From Cunninghamia lanceolata (taxonomy: Eukaryota; Streptophyta; Pinopsida; Cupressales; Cupressaceae): DNA of 64,000 bases. The DNA is taken from positions 2,232,001 to 2,296,000 of the forward strand of contig BSBN01001149.1 in the NCBI GenBank assembly GCA_027924645.1, read 5' to 3'. The notes beneath the pieces were generated by a model. That model was not told the origin of the DNA. It searched no databases and saw only the letters and a list, made by a program, of their open reading frames with translations. A program made the translations under genes and the position numbers. This document shows, in pieces, positions 21,865 through 34,303 of the stretch (positions are counted from its first letter, which is position 1; each line of letters opens with the position of its first letter).

Positions 21865-24425
21865 TAAACATGCTGTGGCTATCATTTTGTGGCCCTTGGG
21901 CCAAAGTATTTGGTATGATAATCTTTATTATCAGATCCTCAAGGTCTATGTTTCTATTGTTTAATCTTGTTATTGCATATACTTTAGAGATAATCTCCAT
22001 GCACTCGAGGCCATAAATGAATTATACTACATTTAACTTGTTATAATTGTTGTTTATCTTATCGCTCGAGGCCCTCGAGGCTGAGCTAGAGCTCACAGTA
22101 GCAAGCACCATACTTGAGTGCCAATATGGCATAGTTGAAAACAATTTAACGACAACAATAAAGCTATCATGATGTGCTCGAGCCGACTGTGCTCATGAAA
22201 TAAAGTGTTTAAAATTATTATGTTTTGATATGTGTTTGGAGGATTTGGCCTGCATGTGGGTCAAGCACCTTCCTCAAACCATAATGATAATATTTATGAA
22301 ACTTTAACCTTTGAACGTGCAAATAGCACTTAGATACCATTCATGAGAACTATATCCATAGTACTTGATTTATAAGGAAAGGTTATTGGGATAACCATAA
22401 TGCAGTATGAATTGACCCTTTGATAAAGGAGGTTAGATAAATGAAAATTAATATTATTACTTAAAGGTAGAATTGCATGCATGCCAAGTTAACGGTGAGA
22501 ATTCTTCTCTTGATGCTTATAACTTTATGAGGTTGAAAACCAAATTAGTCTAAGTCTCTTGCATTGTAATGTAAATAAAAGCTATTTCTTTTACTAGTGG
22601 CCAAAATCCATGAAGGGAATATTTAATGTTAAAAAACTCGCATGGGTAAATGAAGTGGAGTCTTTTGTTAAGACCATCTTATTGGGCTAAGGCAATGTAA
22701 GCCTTTGATATAATGATCTTGAATATAACCTATATGGTAGGTCATTATGAATCTGTGAACCTTGGGAGGACCTAGGATGGAAAACTTTGTTTGACTATTG
22801 CCATGTTGAAAAATGGAACAATGTGACAAGGAGTCATAGATTCCCTGTTGTGAGAGAAACCTATTATATTTGATGTGCTCCTAAGATAGGAGTCGACTGT
22901 CCTAGAATTGGACTAAGAATTGAATTGAATTCACTTTTGCTAGACCTAGAGAGGTCAAACTAAGAATACTATAGGATGAGACAGCTTCTAAGTCAAGTTA
23001 GAGTGGTGGACATATGACTACGTTCATTGTGAAATGTATATGTATGTAAATCTTTGGCTAAAGTAATGCACCTATCTCTGCACATACATTAGTCAGTCCA
23101 CAGTGCTCTAGATGGCATAATGTTTCCAGTAGTGTCATACATAGTTAGAGTGGATCTATAGTTGTGTGATCATGAAACATTATGAAGGGCACAACACCAA
23201 ATAATCATATGGCAAACCTAATGGTTCCTTATATCTATACCTTCCGTGAAGGGTAGGGTAGCTTCTAGGTAGGAAGTTGTGCAGGGGACCGCCGATCTAT
23301 GGTTGGAGGAAAATTACTTGGATGATTCTCTCCTTCCCAAGCAGAAGACAAGTTGAGGCTTATGAAGACAGATGTCAAAAATCTAGATGCAGTGCTTTTC
23401 TTTATATGACTTGATAGTCAGTTATTATGCACAATTTTATATTTGATGCCTTGAGCATAGCTTTGTATATGTATAGTGAATGTTATTCACTAATGAGATA
23501 TCATTGAATATTGTAATATTAAGTTTTGTTATATTCTAGAAAAGAATAACTTGCTTAATTATTGTGATGAAGATAATTCATTTTTGTTTAACTATGATTT
23601 TGTTAATCATGATGTATCCTACCTTTTAGTTAAGATGAATATTCATGTTTAATTATGAGCATTATGGAATATGATGTTACAATGTGCCTAGATCTGTGTT
23701 GAATTAGGATGGAATTTCTTATGATTGTCTTTGCCAAATACAAGCAACTAACAATAAGTATTATCATTTATATGGTATGGTGGTTTACCTTTATATCCGT
23801 TTGGTAGGTAATTGTATGTTAAGCTTTATGATTGGTAATATGTAAATGTTACGTCCTCAAAATTAGAATGTTGTATAATAGTACTATTGTGGGTTTGAGT
23901 TTCTGTCTAATAAATACTATGTTTTTCTAGGAACAATGGAATGATGTGTATGTCCTTTGAGATTACACTATGAGTTGTTTTGTTATGTATATGTGACCTA
24001 GCTCCTTCGGGTGCAATGTGTTACTTGCATGTTGGTAATTTTAACCCCAAGACCTATAAGACCATGTGTATAGGTTTATTGATCCCTATGTGGTGATTAT
24101 AACTTGATTAGCTAGCCTAAGGTGTAAACCATTAGAATAGTATGTTTTAGATCAGTGTTCTTATACCTTTTAAATGTTAGAATGATAAACTGAGATCGAT
24201 ACAAGAGCTAACATTTTAGCATCACATGATGATTGGAGTAAGAGTTGTATGAGGGCATAGGTAGGAGGAATGCAATACCTCCTAGAATGTAGCTCTTGTT
24301 CCACTTCTTCCATGGTGAGCACTGACATTATAAATCCTATGACCTACATCAAACATAATCTTATCAATGCTCCAACCTGATAGTAGTCAGGGAGCATGCT
24401 TTGCCTAAATAAATATTTGGTTGTA

Positions 24426-24660
24426 TCATAGGGATTAGCAAGCTTTCACCAGTAGTATGTAGGTAATAGATGCCAAGAGCTACCTAATTTCATAGGGATT
24501 AGTAGGCTTTCACTAGTAGCATGCAGGTGATAGATTTCAGGAGCTACTTGATTTTATAGGGTTTAGATGGGCTTTTGCTAGTTACATGCATGCCATGGAT
24601 GTCAGGATTAGTCTATCTTTTACCAATGGTATGCAGGGGATGGATGTCAGTATCTACTCT
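24426..24660 (+). repeat. Four-unit ~64-bp degenerate tandem repeat
   Basis: TCATAGGGATTAGCAAGC at about 24426 recurs with changes near 24490 and 24554 and in weaker form near 24607, each followed by GTATGCAGGTGATAGATG-like sequence. Units drift from strong to weak left to right. Confidence 0.7.
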
Positions 24661-25149
24661 TTTCAAGAGTTCAGTATTGGCATTGGGGTATCAAAATGAT
24701 TGTGTGTGATTCCTATGTTTTTTCTACCCAAGTTATGGTTCTCAAGGTTTTAGTTGTTAAATTAGTCCCATCGATTAATAGTACATACACTAGTCTTAGT
24801 TGAGGTAAAACCATAAGATACCCTAATTATATATATCTAGTTGCAAGATGACTTGAATGCTTAGTGGGCTATAACAATCTTATTAGTAGCCTCATGTGTT
24901 TGTATGTTGTTACACTTACACCTTAACTAATGATGACTGCAAGTAGTATGGGAAGCTTGTTTGTCATCATAGTGGTAGCAAATTGGGAAAATGATGGGTC
25001 CCAAGATGTAGCATGAGATGCACCAACATTCCCTAAATTCTAGCTAGGATATACTTAAGGGCCTATGTGTTAGTGAACCAAGTAAAGGGGTAGATGCTTG
25101 CAAAAAGGTTGCAACCATTTCCTTTTGCTAGCCAGTCCCTATGTGTACC

Positions 25150-25335
25150 TATAATGTTTGTATGAATTAGTCACATTATGTATATGTGAGTTAGTCACTC
25201 TGTGCATATGTGATGCATGCATGGGTTATTCACATTGGGTATATGTGGTGTATGTTTGAGCCAATCACTATGTCTGAACATGTGATGTTTATATGAGTTG
25301 GTCTCTATGTGGTTTTGTGTGTGTTTGGACTAGTA
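25150..25335 (+). repeat. ~34-bp degenerate tandem repeat
   Basis: Five units share TGAGTTAGTCAC, then TATGTGATG or similar (near 25160, 25190, 25224, 25256, 25293). Non-coding. Confidence 0.6.
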
Positions 25336-26643
25336 TTTGTTTGGAATGCATGTTATCCTACTATTGTGTATGGATGGATTTGGAAGCATAAGATAAACTA
25401 ATGGTTATGATTTGAAAGTGAGACTAGAGATCTCATATTAGAGGAGAGGATGAATTCTTTATATTATTGGTGTATGAACTATGGAGCCTTTGATTCTCAA
25501 CAAGGGATACGTAGGCAGGGTCATACAAATGAACCTCGAGGATTAGGTCTAAATCTAAGGATGACCTTGACAATGGGAGCTTGTCATATTCTAACTTGCA
25601 AGTATATGAGTTGTGGAACATAATTGTTTCCATGACTATGGATAGCGAATCTATGAAGTTGGCACTTCTAAATCAAATAGGTGATGCATGGTTGATTAAG
25701 TAGTACTTGAAGTGTAATGAAAAAAAATAGTAGTAACCAAAGTAGTTATTAGATAGCATACATATCTTAAATACATCTATTTAAAAGACATCCAAAGATA
25801 TTAATGTTAAGATGGCTATCTAAGATATCAAATTTTAATCATCTATATTATATTAGTTCCTGCCTTTGGCAGGATTACTAATGCATCCCTTATATGCAAT
25901 TATTTCAATTTATTTAGCCAATAGGTACGCAGGAACAAAAAATCTGAGCAAAATATTATAGTCTTTGATTTTTTTGGCTATTTTTATAATTTGATAAATG
26001 TCATTTATCTGCTTTGCTATTGGTTAACCCTGTGAACAGTAAGGGTGAAAAATAGAATTATCTTTAAATTTAATTATATTATTAACATTCAATATTTAAT
26101 GTATATAAAAGTACCAAGTACTCTACAAAGATAGCTAGCTTGCATTGCAAGCTTCCCTTTGCTCAAGAAATAGGGCTCAGAATTGTCTCACGCCATTAAA
26201 AAAAATTCATGCCGGGAAAGTTTCTACTCTTTTCCACAACCATTCAGTTTATTTTGAGACAACCGACATTAACTTCCATTAATTATATTCCCCCACACAC
26301 TTATAATAAATCAATAAAAATATTCATAGCGTTCAGAATATCTAACTAGAGTGCTGCAAAAACAACTGGCAACTTTCGGTAAACCCTAATCAAAGGGAAA
26401 TTCAAAAAAACCCTCAAATTATTTTGAAATAGTTTTCAGAGAGGGGAAACAGAGGATGAGCCATGGAACCTCTGTTATTTTTAGTGAAATTATGTAGCTC
26501 TTTCTGTATCATTTGAGTTCAGGTAGTCTTTTTTCCAAGCTTGTTAAAATCTAACTCATTTATTTGATCTATTATTATTAAATATTGTTGTGATTAGGGT
26601 AATGAAATCCTAAACCTAAACATGTCATGGTTGGGTTTTACAG

Positions 26644-26805
26644 GTTAATGGCTGATGATCTACTGAAGCCCCAACTGCGATGAAGTGATTTAGATCTCAA
26701 TGCCTTGGACGGTGCACAGCCACCTCCAAAGTCTTTCGTCATAATTTTGACCCTGGTTGCTGGCATACGTGGATTTATCTTTGGATATGATACTAGCTAG
26801 TCTTT
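26644..26805 (+). pseudogene. Sugar/inositol transporter N-terminal exon fragment
   Basis: After an acceptor-like GGGTTTTACAG/GTTA, ATG at 26648 opens MADDLLKPQLR, one in-frame TGA, then SDLDLNALDGAQPPPKSFV, IILTLVAGIRGFIFGYDTS and a stop. The last block fits the first membrane helix of major facilitator sugar or inositol transporters, where the usual motif is GIGGxLFGYDTG. Such proteins carry sugars or inositol across membranes with protons. Only about 50 codons survive, none of the later helices are nearby. A possible 5' UTR intron donor (TTCAG/GTAGTC) lies near 26522. One TGA can be a CGA-to-TGA change. A captured or decayed gene start. Confidence 0.65.
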
Positions 26806-27409
26806 GGCTATTCATGTCTTATTAATTTAGTCTCAAATTCATTGCCATCTCTGTTGCAAGCCATACAAAATGTGCGTCTGAATTAGGGAAATGTTTGTGC
26901 GATTTGAGGTGAAATATTGTAAAATCTCCAACGAATTGGGTCTTGAGGATAACATGTGCTAATCTCAGATTTAACAGATTATTTCTGTCTTTTTTAATGA
27001 CCCAAAAGTATAAGCTTTTTTTAATAAATATGCTAGCCTAGGAAACCCTATAGAACGAAGGAATTGTTTACCATTAGGTCATCCTGTATTATTAGATTTC
27101 AGGCTTCCTTAGACTCATTAGCAGTGTGTTGATTATGCATTGGCATATGACGATAGGAAAAATTTCATAAACAGATGACCCTTTGAATAGACAGTTTCGA
27201 GGAAGAAGATCCTTCCCTATCAATTGAAAGTTGGCATTTTTAAGGGCACTGAAAGCATCCAGTAGCTTAGCTCAATGACCACTGAGCATTTTTAAGACTG
27301 CAATTATAGTGAATAAAATAAGATGAAATGGTTAAAGAACATAGGTTAAGACTCATCATTTTGGGTCTCCTTGTTGGAGTTTCATGCACCATTTCTACTG
27401 CTATCGTAG

Positions 27410-27510
27410 GTTGTGACTAGAGATGCCAGGGATGTCCTCTGCAATGCCATGAAGGACTACAATGCTGATATGCTAGTGTTGGGGCGTCATGGAAATGGAC
27501 CTATTAAGAG
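27410..27510 (+). pseudogene. Universal stress protein (USP) domain exon
   Basis: Acceptor GTAG precedes VVTRDARDVLCNAMKDYNAD and MLVLGRHGNGPIKR, then AGAG/GTATT as donor at 27511. The pattern DARDVLxxA...ADMLVxGxHGxGxIKR is the nucleotide-binding end of plant USP-like proteins (family motif GxxG...G). The preceding family exon is not recognisable upstream. GATGCTCACAACATGCC near 27570 may be the remains of the next exon. The 101-nt exon keeps its frame and both splice borders, but no complete gene can be built here. Confidence 0.7.
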
Positions 27511-27839
27511 GTATTATTGCAAGCTAGTTTTCTAGATTTACTGTTCACTCTGCATAGTAGTGTTGTGATGCTCACAACATGCCGCATTTTACTCCTTAGC
27601 AAAATGAGGACCCCCTACTGAAGCTAGTTTGCTTTGCTTGTTGGTGTGGTTTGCTTGGTGGTAAAGGGAAGAGGAGCTGAAAATACAAACCTTGTTAAAA
27701 ATTTGCATTTAAGTACCAGGTCAAAATACAGGTGAATTCCTTGTTGAAAATAAATAGTGGTTGCTTTTTGAATTATTCTAAAATTTGTTGTATTCTGCAA
27801 GTCATTGTTGTTTTTGGTAAGTGTACAATCAAAGGGTTT

Positions 27840-29340
27840 GTGCCTTGTATATACAAAGTTCTTTGTATATGCATAGTCGTCTCATATACAAATATGTTTG
27901 TATATCATGCTTTTGTGTTGGTCGCAAAAGGGGAGGTCGTTGGGTTTTCTTATGTTGTTGCTTTTTCCTTGTATGCACTTAAGGAATGTTTTATACATAC
28001 ATACAGGCTGGACCCGAAAGGAGTTAGGTTGGAATGTATACACGTTGAATTCTGCTATGTATATTTCAATTTGTATATTTGGCAAATGGAAAGCATACAA
28101 GTAAATATACAAGGGATTATACATAGCGCGGAATTGAGGAGGTATTAAAATTGGTATAATCAATGTATGTTTGGCACTTGTATATTTGGCGGATGCAAAA
28201 TATACAATCAAGAGATACAAAGAATCATATACATCACAGAATTGAAATGTTATCAAATGGTATGTGTACGTTGGGTTTTGTATGCAAGGTATCAGGAGGC
28301 GTGCGTTCCACTTTATACAACGCAAGTTTGAGGGTAAATCAAATTTTGCTAAGTATAATGTATCGGGACTTAATGAATATCAGGTATACATTGTATTTTA
28401 TACAAGGTGGAATTAAGAAAGGTTCAAAGTTCAAGTGAATAAATAGTTAAGTCTGTCGCTTGTATATCGTGGTTTGTATATTTGGATGAAAGGAAATATA
28501 CAAGCACTTTATACAAGCCGGAATCGAAGCAATTATGGAATAAAGTTAAACTGTTGTATGTTTTTTGCCTTTTGTATGTTTCGGGATATGTAAGGTAAAA
28601 TATACATTCTTTTGTGTACATTGCAGAACCAAAGAGTTATCAATTGGAGTTAAGTGGTTGTATACTTCCGTGCTTGTATATGTTCCAAAAGATACATTGA
28701 TCTATACATACAAGCCAGAACTCAAGGAAATTGAAATATGATGAATACAATGCATTGCGTCTGAATTGTATATGAAGATATACATTGAGTTGTATACATC
28801 ACAGACTTGAGAGGTAAATTGAGTTAGAATTATGAGAGGGTTGGGGTCCGAAAGTGATGTGAAAGTTATATGCATCGCGGGGATGCATAAGTTTGAAAGG
28901 TAAAGTGGACCCCACCAGTTGTATATTAGTTTTTGTATGTTTACAATGTATATCCGATATACAAACTAATATACATACAAGCCAGATGTCAGAAAAAAGT
29001 TAAAAATGAAGAAGTCCTTGTATATTTGGGGTTTGTATGTTTATAATGTACAATCCTGATATACAAAGAATCAAAGGGCATTGCGAAAGAATAAAGGGTA
29101 AAGAGTGTTTGTATAATGGGTTTGTATATGCGATTATACAATAGAGGATACAAGCAAGATATACAAACCAAAAGATACAAAGAGGTACAGAAAGCGGAAA
29201 AGGCAAAAGTGTTAGTTGGTTCTTTGCACAAAATGTTTATATGTTTTTTAAAGATACAATGAAGAAATACAAAGAGAACATACAATGAAATATACATAGA
29301 AAAGAATGTATGCAGAATTTGACTCACGGTAATAAAGGGT
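27840..29340 (+). repeat. Degenerate ~90-105 bp tandem array with TTGTATAT/ATATACAA arms
   Basis: A landmark of the form GCCGGAATTGAAG recurs in altered forms near 28003, 28130, 28233, 28321, 28408, 28526, 28624, 28714, 28801, 28878 and 28980. Between landmarks lie TTGTATATTTGG and AAATATACAA, which can pair within a unit (for example 28070-28110, 28176-28206, 28475-28505, 28920-28975). Units are strongly diverged. Apparent ORFs on both strands (such as 27882-28325) follow the repeat and look non-genic. The array ends about 500 bp before the orphan coding sequence. Confidence 0.7.
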
Positions 29341-29862
29341 TCAAAAAACATAAACACTGAATTGAAAGCTGAAACCGTAGTGCATTAATGGCTGTAATTA
29401 ATGCAGCCCTAACACTCAAGAAAAGAAGGATTTAATGAGGGTTAGGGCAATTTTAATGTTATTTTGCTTTTGAGATATACTGTTAAGACTGAAAATTGCA
29501 GTAATTGAGCAGAATCTACCAGAGCGGCAGAGCTACATTAGCTAAAAAGGGTAAAAACGGTAAAGTAAGTCAACAACAATGGTAAACAGTTGCGAAAAAT
29601 AGGTATTTATAAAAAATGCCATTTCCATTTCTAATGATAAAAAGTGAAGTCAATTCCAGTAATTTTAGTTTCAAAATACATGTATTTGTCAGAATTACTA
29701 TTTTAATTGTTAAATTAGCTAAATAGAGCTTAGTCCATTTAAAGGTAAAATGGTAGAAAAGGATAAATGAGGTTAGGGTAAATTGGTAGAAATTGAGATA
29801 CACAATAAAAAAACCCTAAACATGAATATGAAGCGAAGATTGAGAAATGTACGTTTCCACAG

Positions 29863-32800
29863 GATGGCCCCAAAACAAAAGAAGGATGTAGGGGACGAGG
29901 AAAAGAAAGAGAGAAAACCACGGAAAGAATCAGAGAAAGAGGAATTGCCTTTGCACAGAGGTTATCCGTCCCTGATTAGTGAAGTTGGAGTGGGCACTGA
30001 CACAAACATAGGGACCTACGATGCTGAAGATGTCCTGAAGAAGATCACCACTGCGGATGCAACTCCAGACATGAAGTGTATCTGGGAGAGTGGGTTATAC
30101 CGAGCTGCGGGTTTCCCATTGGCGATGGAGGCCAGGGATTTGTGCTTAGACTGTGTAATTATGTATAACCCGAGTACCAGGATGGTTATGCTATATGATA
30201 AAGTAATTGCTGATTTGACTCCAGAAGGAATTGCTAACACTTTTGGGTTGGAGATCACTGATAAGATGACAGACATTGATATTGATAAATACAATAAGGG
30301 CTTCTACACAAATGAGAAGGAATGTAAAGGGAAAATATTCCATGGGTGGTATAATGCAGAGAACAAACCAAAGGCTGTAGCCAGGATACCCAAGAACTTA
30401 ATGAGGATATGCTTTAAGGAGGAGATTTATTTGATGGTCACCATGCTGAGCATGCTAGTTGGATTAAGGGATGGAACCAGGTGTGAACCATGGATGTTCA
30501 TAGTCATTGAATTTATAAGGTCAGGACAAAAGGACCAAGGGCAAATCCACTGGGCCAAGGCCATTAGTACTGCTATTTGGAGGTAGGCCATGAGGAGGTA
30601 ACAGAAAAGCCTGCCCTTCTATCTATCTTCTTATGTGTTATATGCATGTGCCGCAGAGGTTAGGCCTTATATTCATGGAATAGAAAGGGTAGGTACCCTG
30701 GGAAGTGGTCTAGATCAAAAGTTAGTATATGAGCATTACCCCGTCTTGTAGGGGGAAAATGCAATGAAGAGCTTTGCTCTGGTTAATGATGTTTTTTATA
30801 CCTACATGGTGAGGATATTGAGAGAGGAACCAGGCAAAAGACTGTCTAAGGATGCAGAAAGTGCGATTGGATTGCACAGTTCTTAGTTCATACAATTTGA
30901 ACAGTTCACTTACATAAGGACTGAGGGCTTTGAAGGGAAGCCATTTATGCTTCCTAGGTATCCTTCTGATAAACTAATAGTACTAGAGTTTTCAAGGCAA
31001 AACTTGAATATTTTCAGGATGTACAAGAAGAAATTCAATAACAGGGGAAATGTAAGGTTACCATGGGCTATTGGGAGGAACTCCTGTTACAGTGAGGAAG
31101 TTGCTAGTTATTCAGAGAAGGAGTTGAGATATTATGGTTTCAAAGAATTTAATTTAACAAGGAAATTTGATCCCTTCCACAGAATCCAAAATTTTGTAAA
31201 TAAAAAATACAAACATCAAATACACATTGAGGATTTTTGGGCAGACTGCAAAAATGATAAAGAGGTGAGGAAAAGAGCCCACAAAAGGTTGACCATAGAA
31301 CAGATGAAGTCTATTGGCAACATATATGTGCCTCCTGAAGTACAAGATGATGATAGACTGTTACACCATAGTTATGCACAGGCAAGGCGGGCTCCCATTA
31401 CAGAGCCGGATTGGTCAAAGCCATGGAATACATCTCTTGATGTATTGTTTGAACCAATAATTTTGTTTTCAAAAGCATGGCTAAAGGATAAAATTGAGGA
31501 ACTTAAAGCTGAGGGTATAATAGTTACATACCCACAAAAGGGAAGGAAAAGAAAGATAGAGCCCACTGAGGACTTACAGTGCTTCTATGAGAAGAAAAGA
31601 AAAATTGTTGAAGCAAGGATAGTAGAAAAGGATAAAAATGCTACACTAATGGATCCCTATGCACTGGGAATATCAGTAGTGGTTGCATCAGAAACATTTG
31701 TGGATCCAAAATCCATTAGCCATGAATTAAGTCCAGAGGAAGCACAGGCTGCCAACAGGGTGGCAAGACAACAGCTAATGAGGGCAATCCCAATAAGTTT
31801 GTTTAAGGGTGTCTTCGAAACCAAAAGATACAATTGGAGCCCAAGAAGTAGGGGAGAACATGAGAAGTATGTCTAGTACTTCTACTCCAATGGAACCAGG
31901 ACAAACATTCATAAAGGTGAAAACAGAGCTAGCCGAGGAGAAACAACAGGAATCAGGAGCACAAAAGGACAAGCAGACTGTGCACACTGTGAACATTGTA
32001 AGCAATGACAGTGAGGAAGGAGTGATGTTTAGAGGGAAAGAAATTGGCATAGGGGAAGCCTTTAGTGATTCCCAAAGTGAAGAGGAAGAGTCAAGTGATT
32101 TCCTCAGTGAAGAGGAAGAATCAAGCTTGCAAGGTGAAATGGAAACAGGGCATAACACGGAGCCTGAAGAAGAACAAGTACAGGAAGAGGTAGGATCATT
32201 AGATCCATTTGGTACCTTAGTTCCACCAGAGATCATCAAGGACATGCAGGAGGAAGCACACAAAATTGAAGAGGTCAAAAAAATGGCATCTGATGAGAAA
32301 ACACAAGAGGACACCTTAGAGGTCGATGCTTTAGACATGCTAAATATGTATGGGGAGCAGGGTGAAGAACATGAAAATACAGAAAGCTTGCAAACCCAAG
32401 AAGAGGAAGTTAAGGAGGATGAGGTAAAGGCCAGCTCACCAGTACATCTAGAACAACCACAGACAAGAAATACAGAGGTAGAAGATAAAATAGATGATAA
32501 ACAAGAAGAAGATTTGAATAGGCCGGATAGTGAACAGATACATGCAGGAGATGATCAGAAAGAGAAGTCATCAGTAGAAAAAACACCTGAGGAGGAGGAT
32601 CAAGAAAGGGGAAATATTGAGGAAGAAGAGGAAGAAAATGAGGTTGGATCAAAAGAGCAATCAAATAATCCCATAGATCAGGAGCTCCCACTTCAGCAGG
32701 AACAACTAGAAGAACAACAAGAGGAACCACTTCAACATCAAGAACAACAGCAAGAGCAACAACCTGAATAGCAGCAGCAGGAGGAAATTGGAATAGATAA

Positions 32801-33929
32801 ACCTCATGAAGAGGTGATTGATGCAGAGAAAGTTGCAGAAGGCATAAAAGAGGTGCCTACCTGGCTGGAAGGAGAGATAAGGAAGGAGAAGAAGGAAATA
32901 CATCTGGTTCCTATTGACATCAAAAGCTTATTAGGTGAGAAAACTACTCCAAGAAAAGAAAAGAGAAAAGCTAGGACGGTGTCTGCAATACAGAGAGGTC
33001 TAGATGGATCCAGAACTTTGAACCTAGCTATACCACAAAAGGAGAAAGAAAAAGGTGAGATTACCCTAGAGGAATACAAGATACTTAATCTAGACCTCGG
33101 GCATTCCACAAGGGAACAACACATCGCTGAGTGGAAAGATATGAACCAGGTGATAGCATAAATGCTGAGGAAAGACAAAAATAAACAGGAGGTATTGAAA
33201 GGACACATTGTCCAACTCTAGCAATTCATTAAAGGGGTATTTAACCCCAGTGCCACAATGCTTGACTTACCTGCTGACATAGCGATAGTATCTAAGGAGG
33301 AAGTACAGGACATGGAAAACAAAAGGTTCAAGGCCAACATTTTTGACGAATGGTTCAATGATTTTTTTACAAAAGGGTGAACAAATAATAGGATAGGCTG
33401 TGAAGAGTTGGAAGGTAACAGCAGAAGAAAAGAATAAGTGTATAACACTTACACATAGCTGCCAAGTAAGAAAAGAAGAATGCACATCTGAGATTGAACA
33501 GTTGACAACGATTGAGAGAAGAGCTGAAGAATTGATAAATGAGGGAGCACTCAATATCACATTGGAAAATCAAGTGCCACGAATGATTTTGGAGCTTAGA
33601 TTTGAGGAAGATAACCTCAAAAGAAATATATCAGTCATGCAGGAGCTAGAGAAAAAGGCAGAAGGGATGATCAAAATGCATATAAGAAAATCATGGAAAG
33701 ACTCCTACAGTATGAATGTGCAGAGATGCCAGCCTATGACTTAGACAGAGCATTGATAGAGTTTAGGGCCATATTCACACCCTGTATAGAAAATCCTGAT
33801 GCAATTCTCAGCAAGCAAATGATGGATACACTGATGGAAGAAAGAACCAAAATGAAGAAGCACAAGAAAAGAATAGAGGGCTCAGAAGACAAAGAAAAGG
33901 AGTTGAAAGAAAAGGTGATGATGCAATAG
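29863..33929 (+). pseudogene. Large orphan coding sequence, decayed (about 1,350 codons)
   Basis: I do not recognise the family. From ATG 29863 (MAPKQKKDVGDEEKK, just after the acceptor-like TTTCCACAG) one frame runs to about 31815 with stops near 30584, 30599, 30749 and 30884. It is globular: EARDLCLDCVIMYNPSTRMV, CFKEEIYLMVTMLSMLVGLR, HWAKAISTAIWR, FIQFEQFTYIRTEGFEG, LPRYPSDKLIVLEFSRQ. A frameshift near 31815 leads into a second frame (31809-32768 then 32814-33161), very rich in Glu and Gln, with stop TAG at 32769 that would be CAG if unmutated. Two further frame changes (33400, 33693) carry a charged coiled-coil-like end to 33929. The globular part reminds me of multi-copy plant element-encoded proteins, but no polymerase or nuclease motif is visible. 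Most stops fit C-to-T or G-to-A change. Confidence 0.6.
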
Positions 33930-34218
33930 TATATTTTTGCAAAAAGTCCAAGAGGGGACCGCACCTTTGTGGAGGGTGTAATTGACAACTTTGGGAAATA
34001 TTTAAAAAAGTGAAAAGGCGATCAGAAGCAAAGCATTTTGAGAGGAAATCAAATGAAGAGCCTTGGTGGGAAAGGGTCACCTAAAATGGGAATCTTATTT
34101 ATGAGAGATTCCAAGAGCATCCTTTGAGCGGAGATGATGCCAAGTAGCGGATTGGCACACGGTTATGAAATGAAGGCGCACCATGGGTCAATAATAAAAG
34201 GACCTTAACCGTAGAATT

Positions 34219-34303
34219 GTGGTTGTAACCATTTTGTGGAGGTTGTAACCATTTTGTGGGGGTTGTAACCATAGCATGGGAGGGAATTCAAATTCTATAT
34301 AAG
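34219..34303 (+). promoter_or_regulatory. Triple 20-bp repeat upstream of a TATA box
   Basis: GTGGTTGTAACCATTTT occurs in tandem at a 20-21 bp step three times (about 34223-34281: GGTTGTAACCA each). TATATAAG lies at 34296-34303, 15 bp on. The layout looks like an LTR U3 enhancer plus core promoter, which would make this the 3' LTR of an element that carries the preceding ORF; no matching 5' copy is found upstream, so that is not established. Confidence 0.5.

Larger units (their letters stand above)
21865..26500. other. Old intergenic DNA, no gene seen; possible decayed LTR sequence
   Basis: No open frame of note. CAAGGGATACGTAGGCAG at about 25500-25517 resembles a phrase often found in plant LTR sequences, so part of this may be a decayed LTR; that is inference from memory. 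Two small tandem repeats inside are listed separately. Confidence 0.4.

Noticed and set aside
27732..28325. Overlapping ORFs of 138 and 147 codons on both strands at 28 kb
   Set aside because: They follow the TTGTATAT array and are rich in Ile/Tyr/Cys; the array explains them.
31775..32338. 187-codon Ser-rich frame on the minus strand
   Set aside because: Shadow of the acidic Glu-rich frame on the plus strand (31809-32771).
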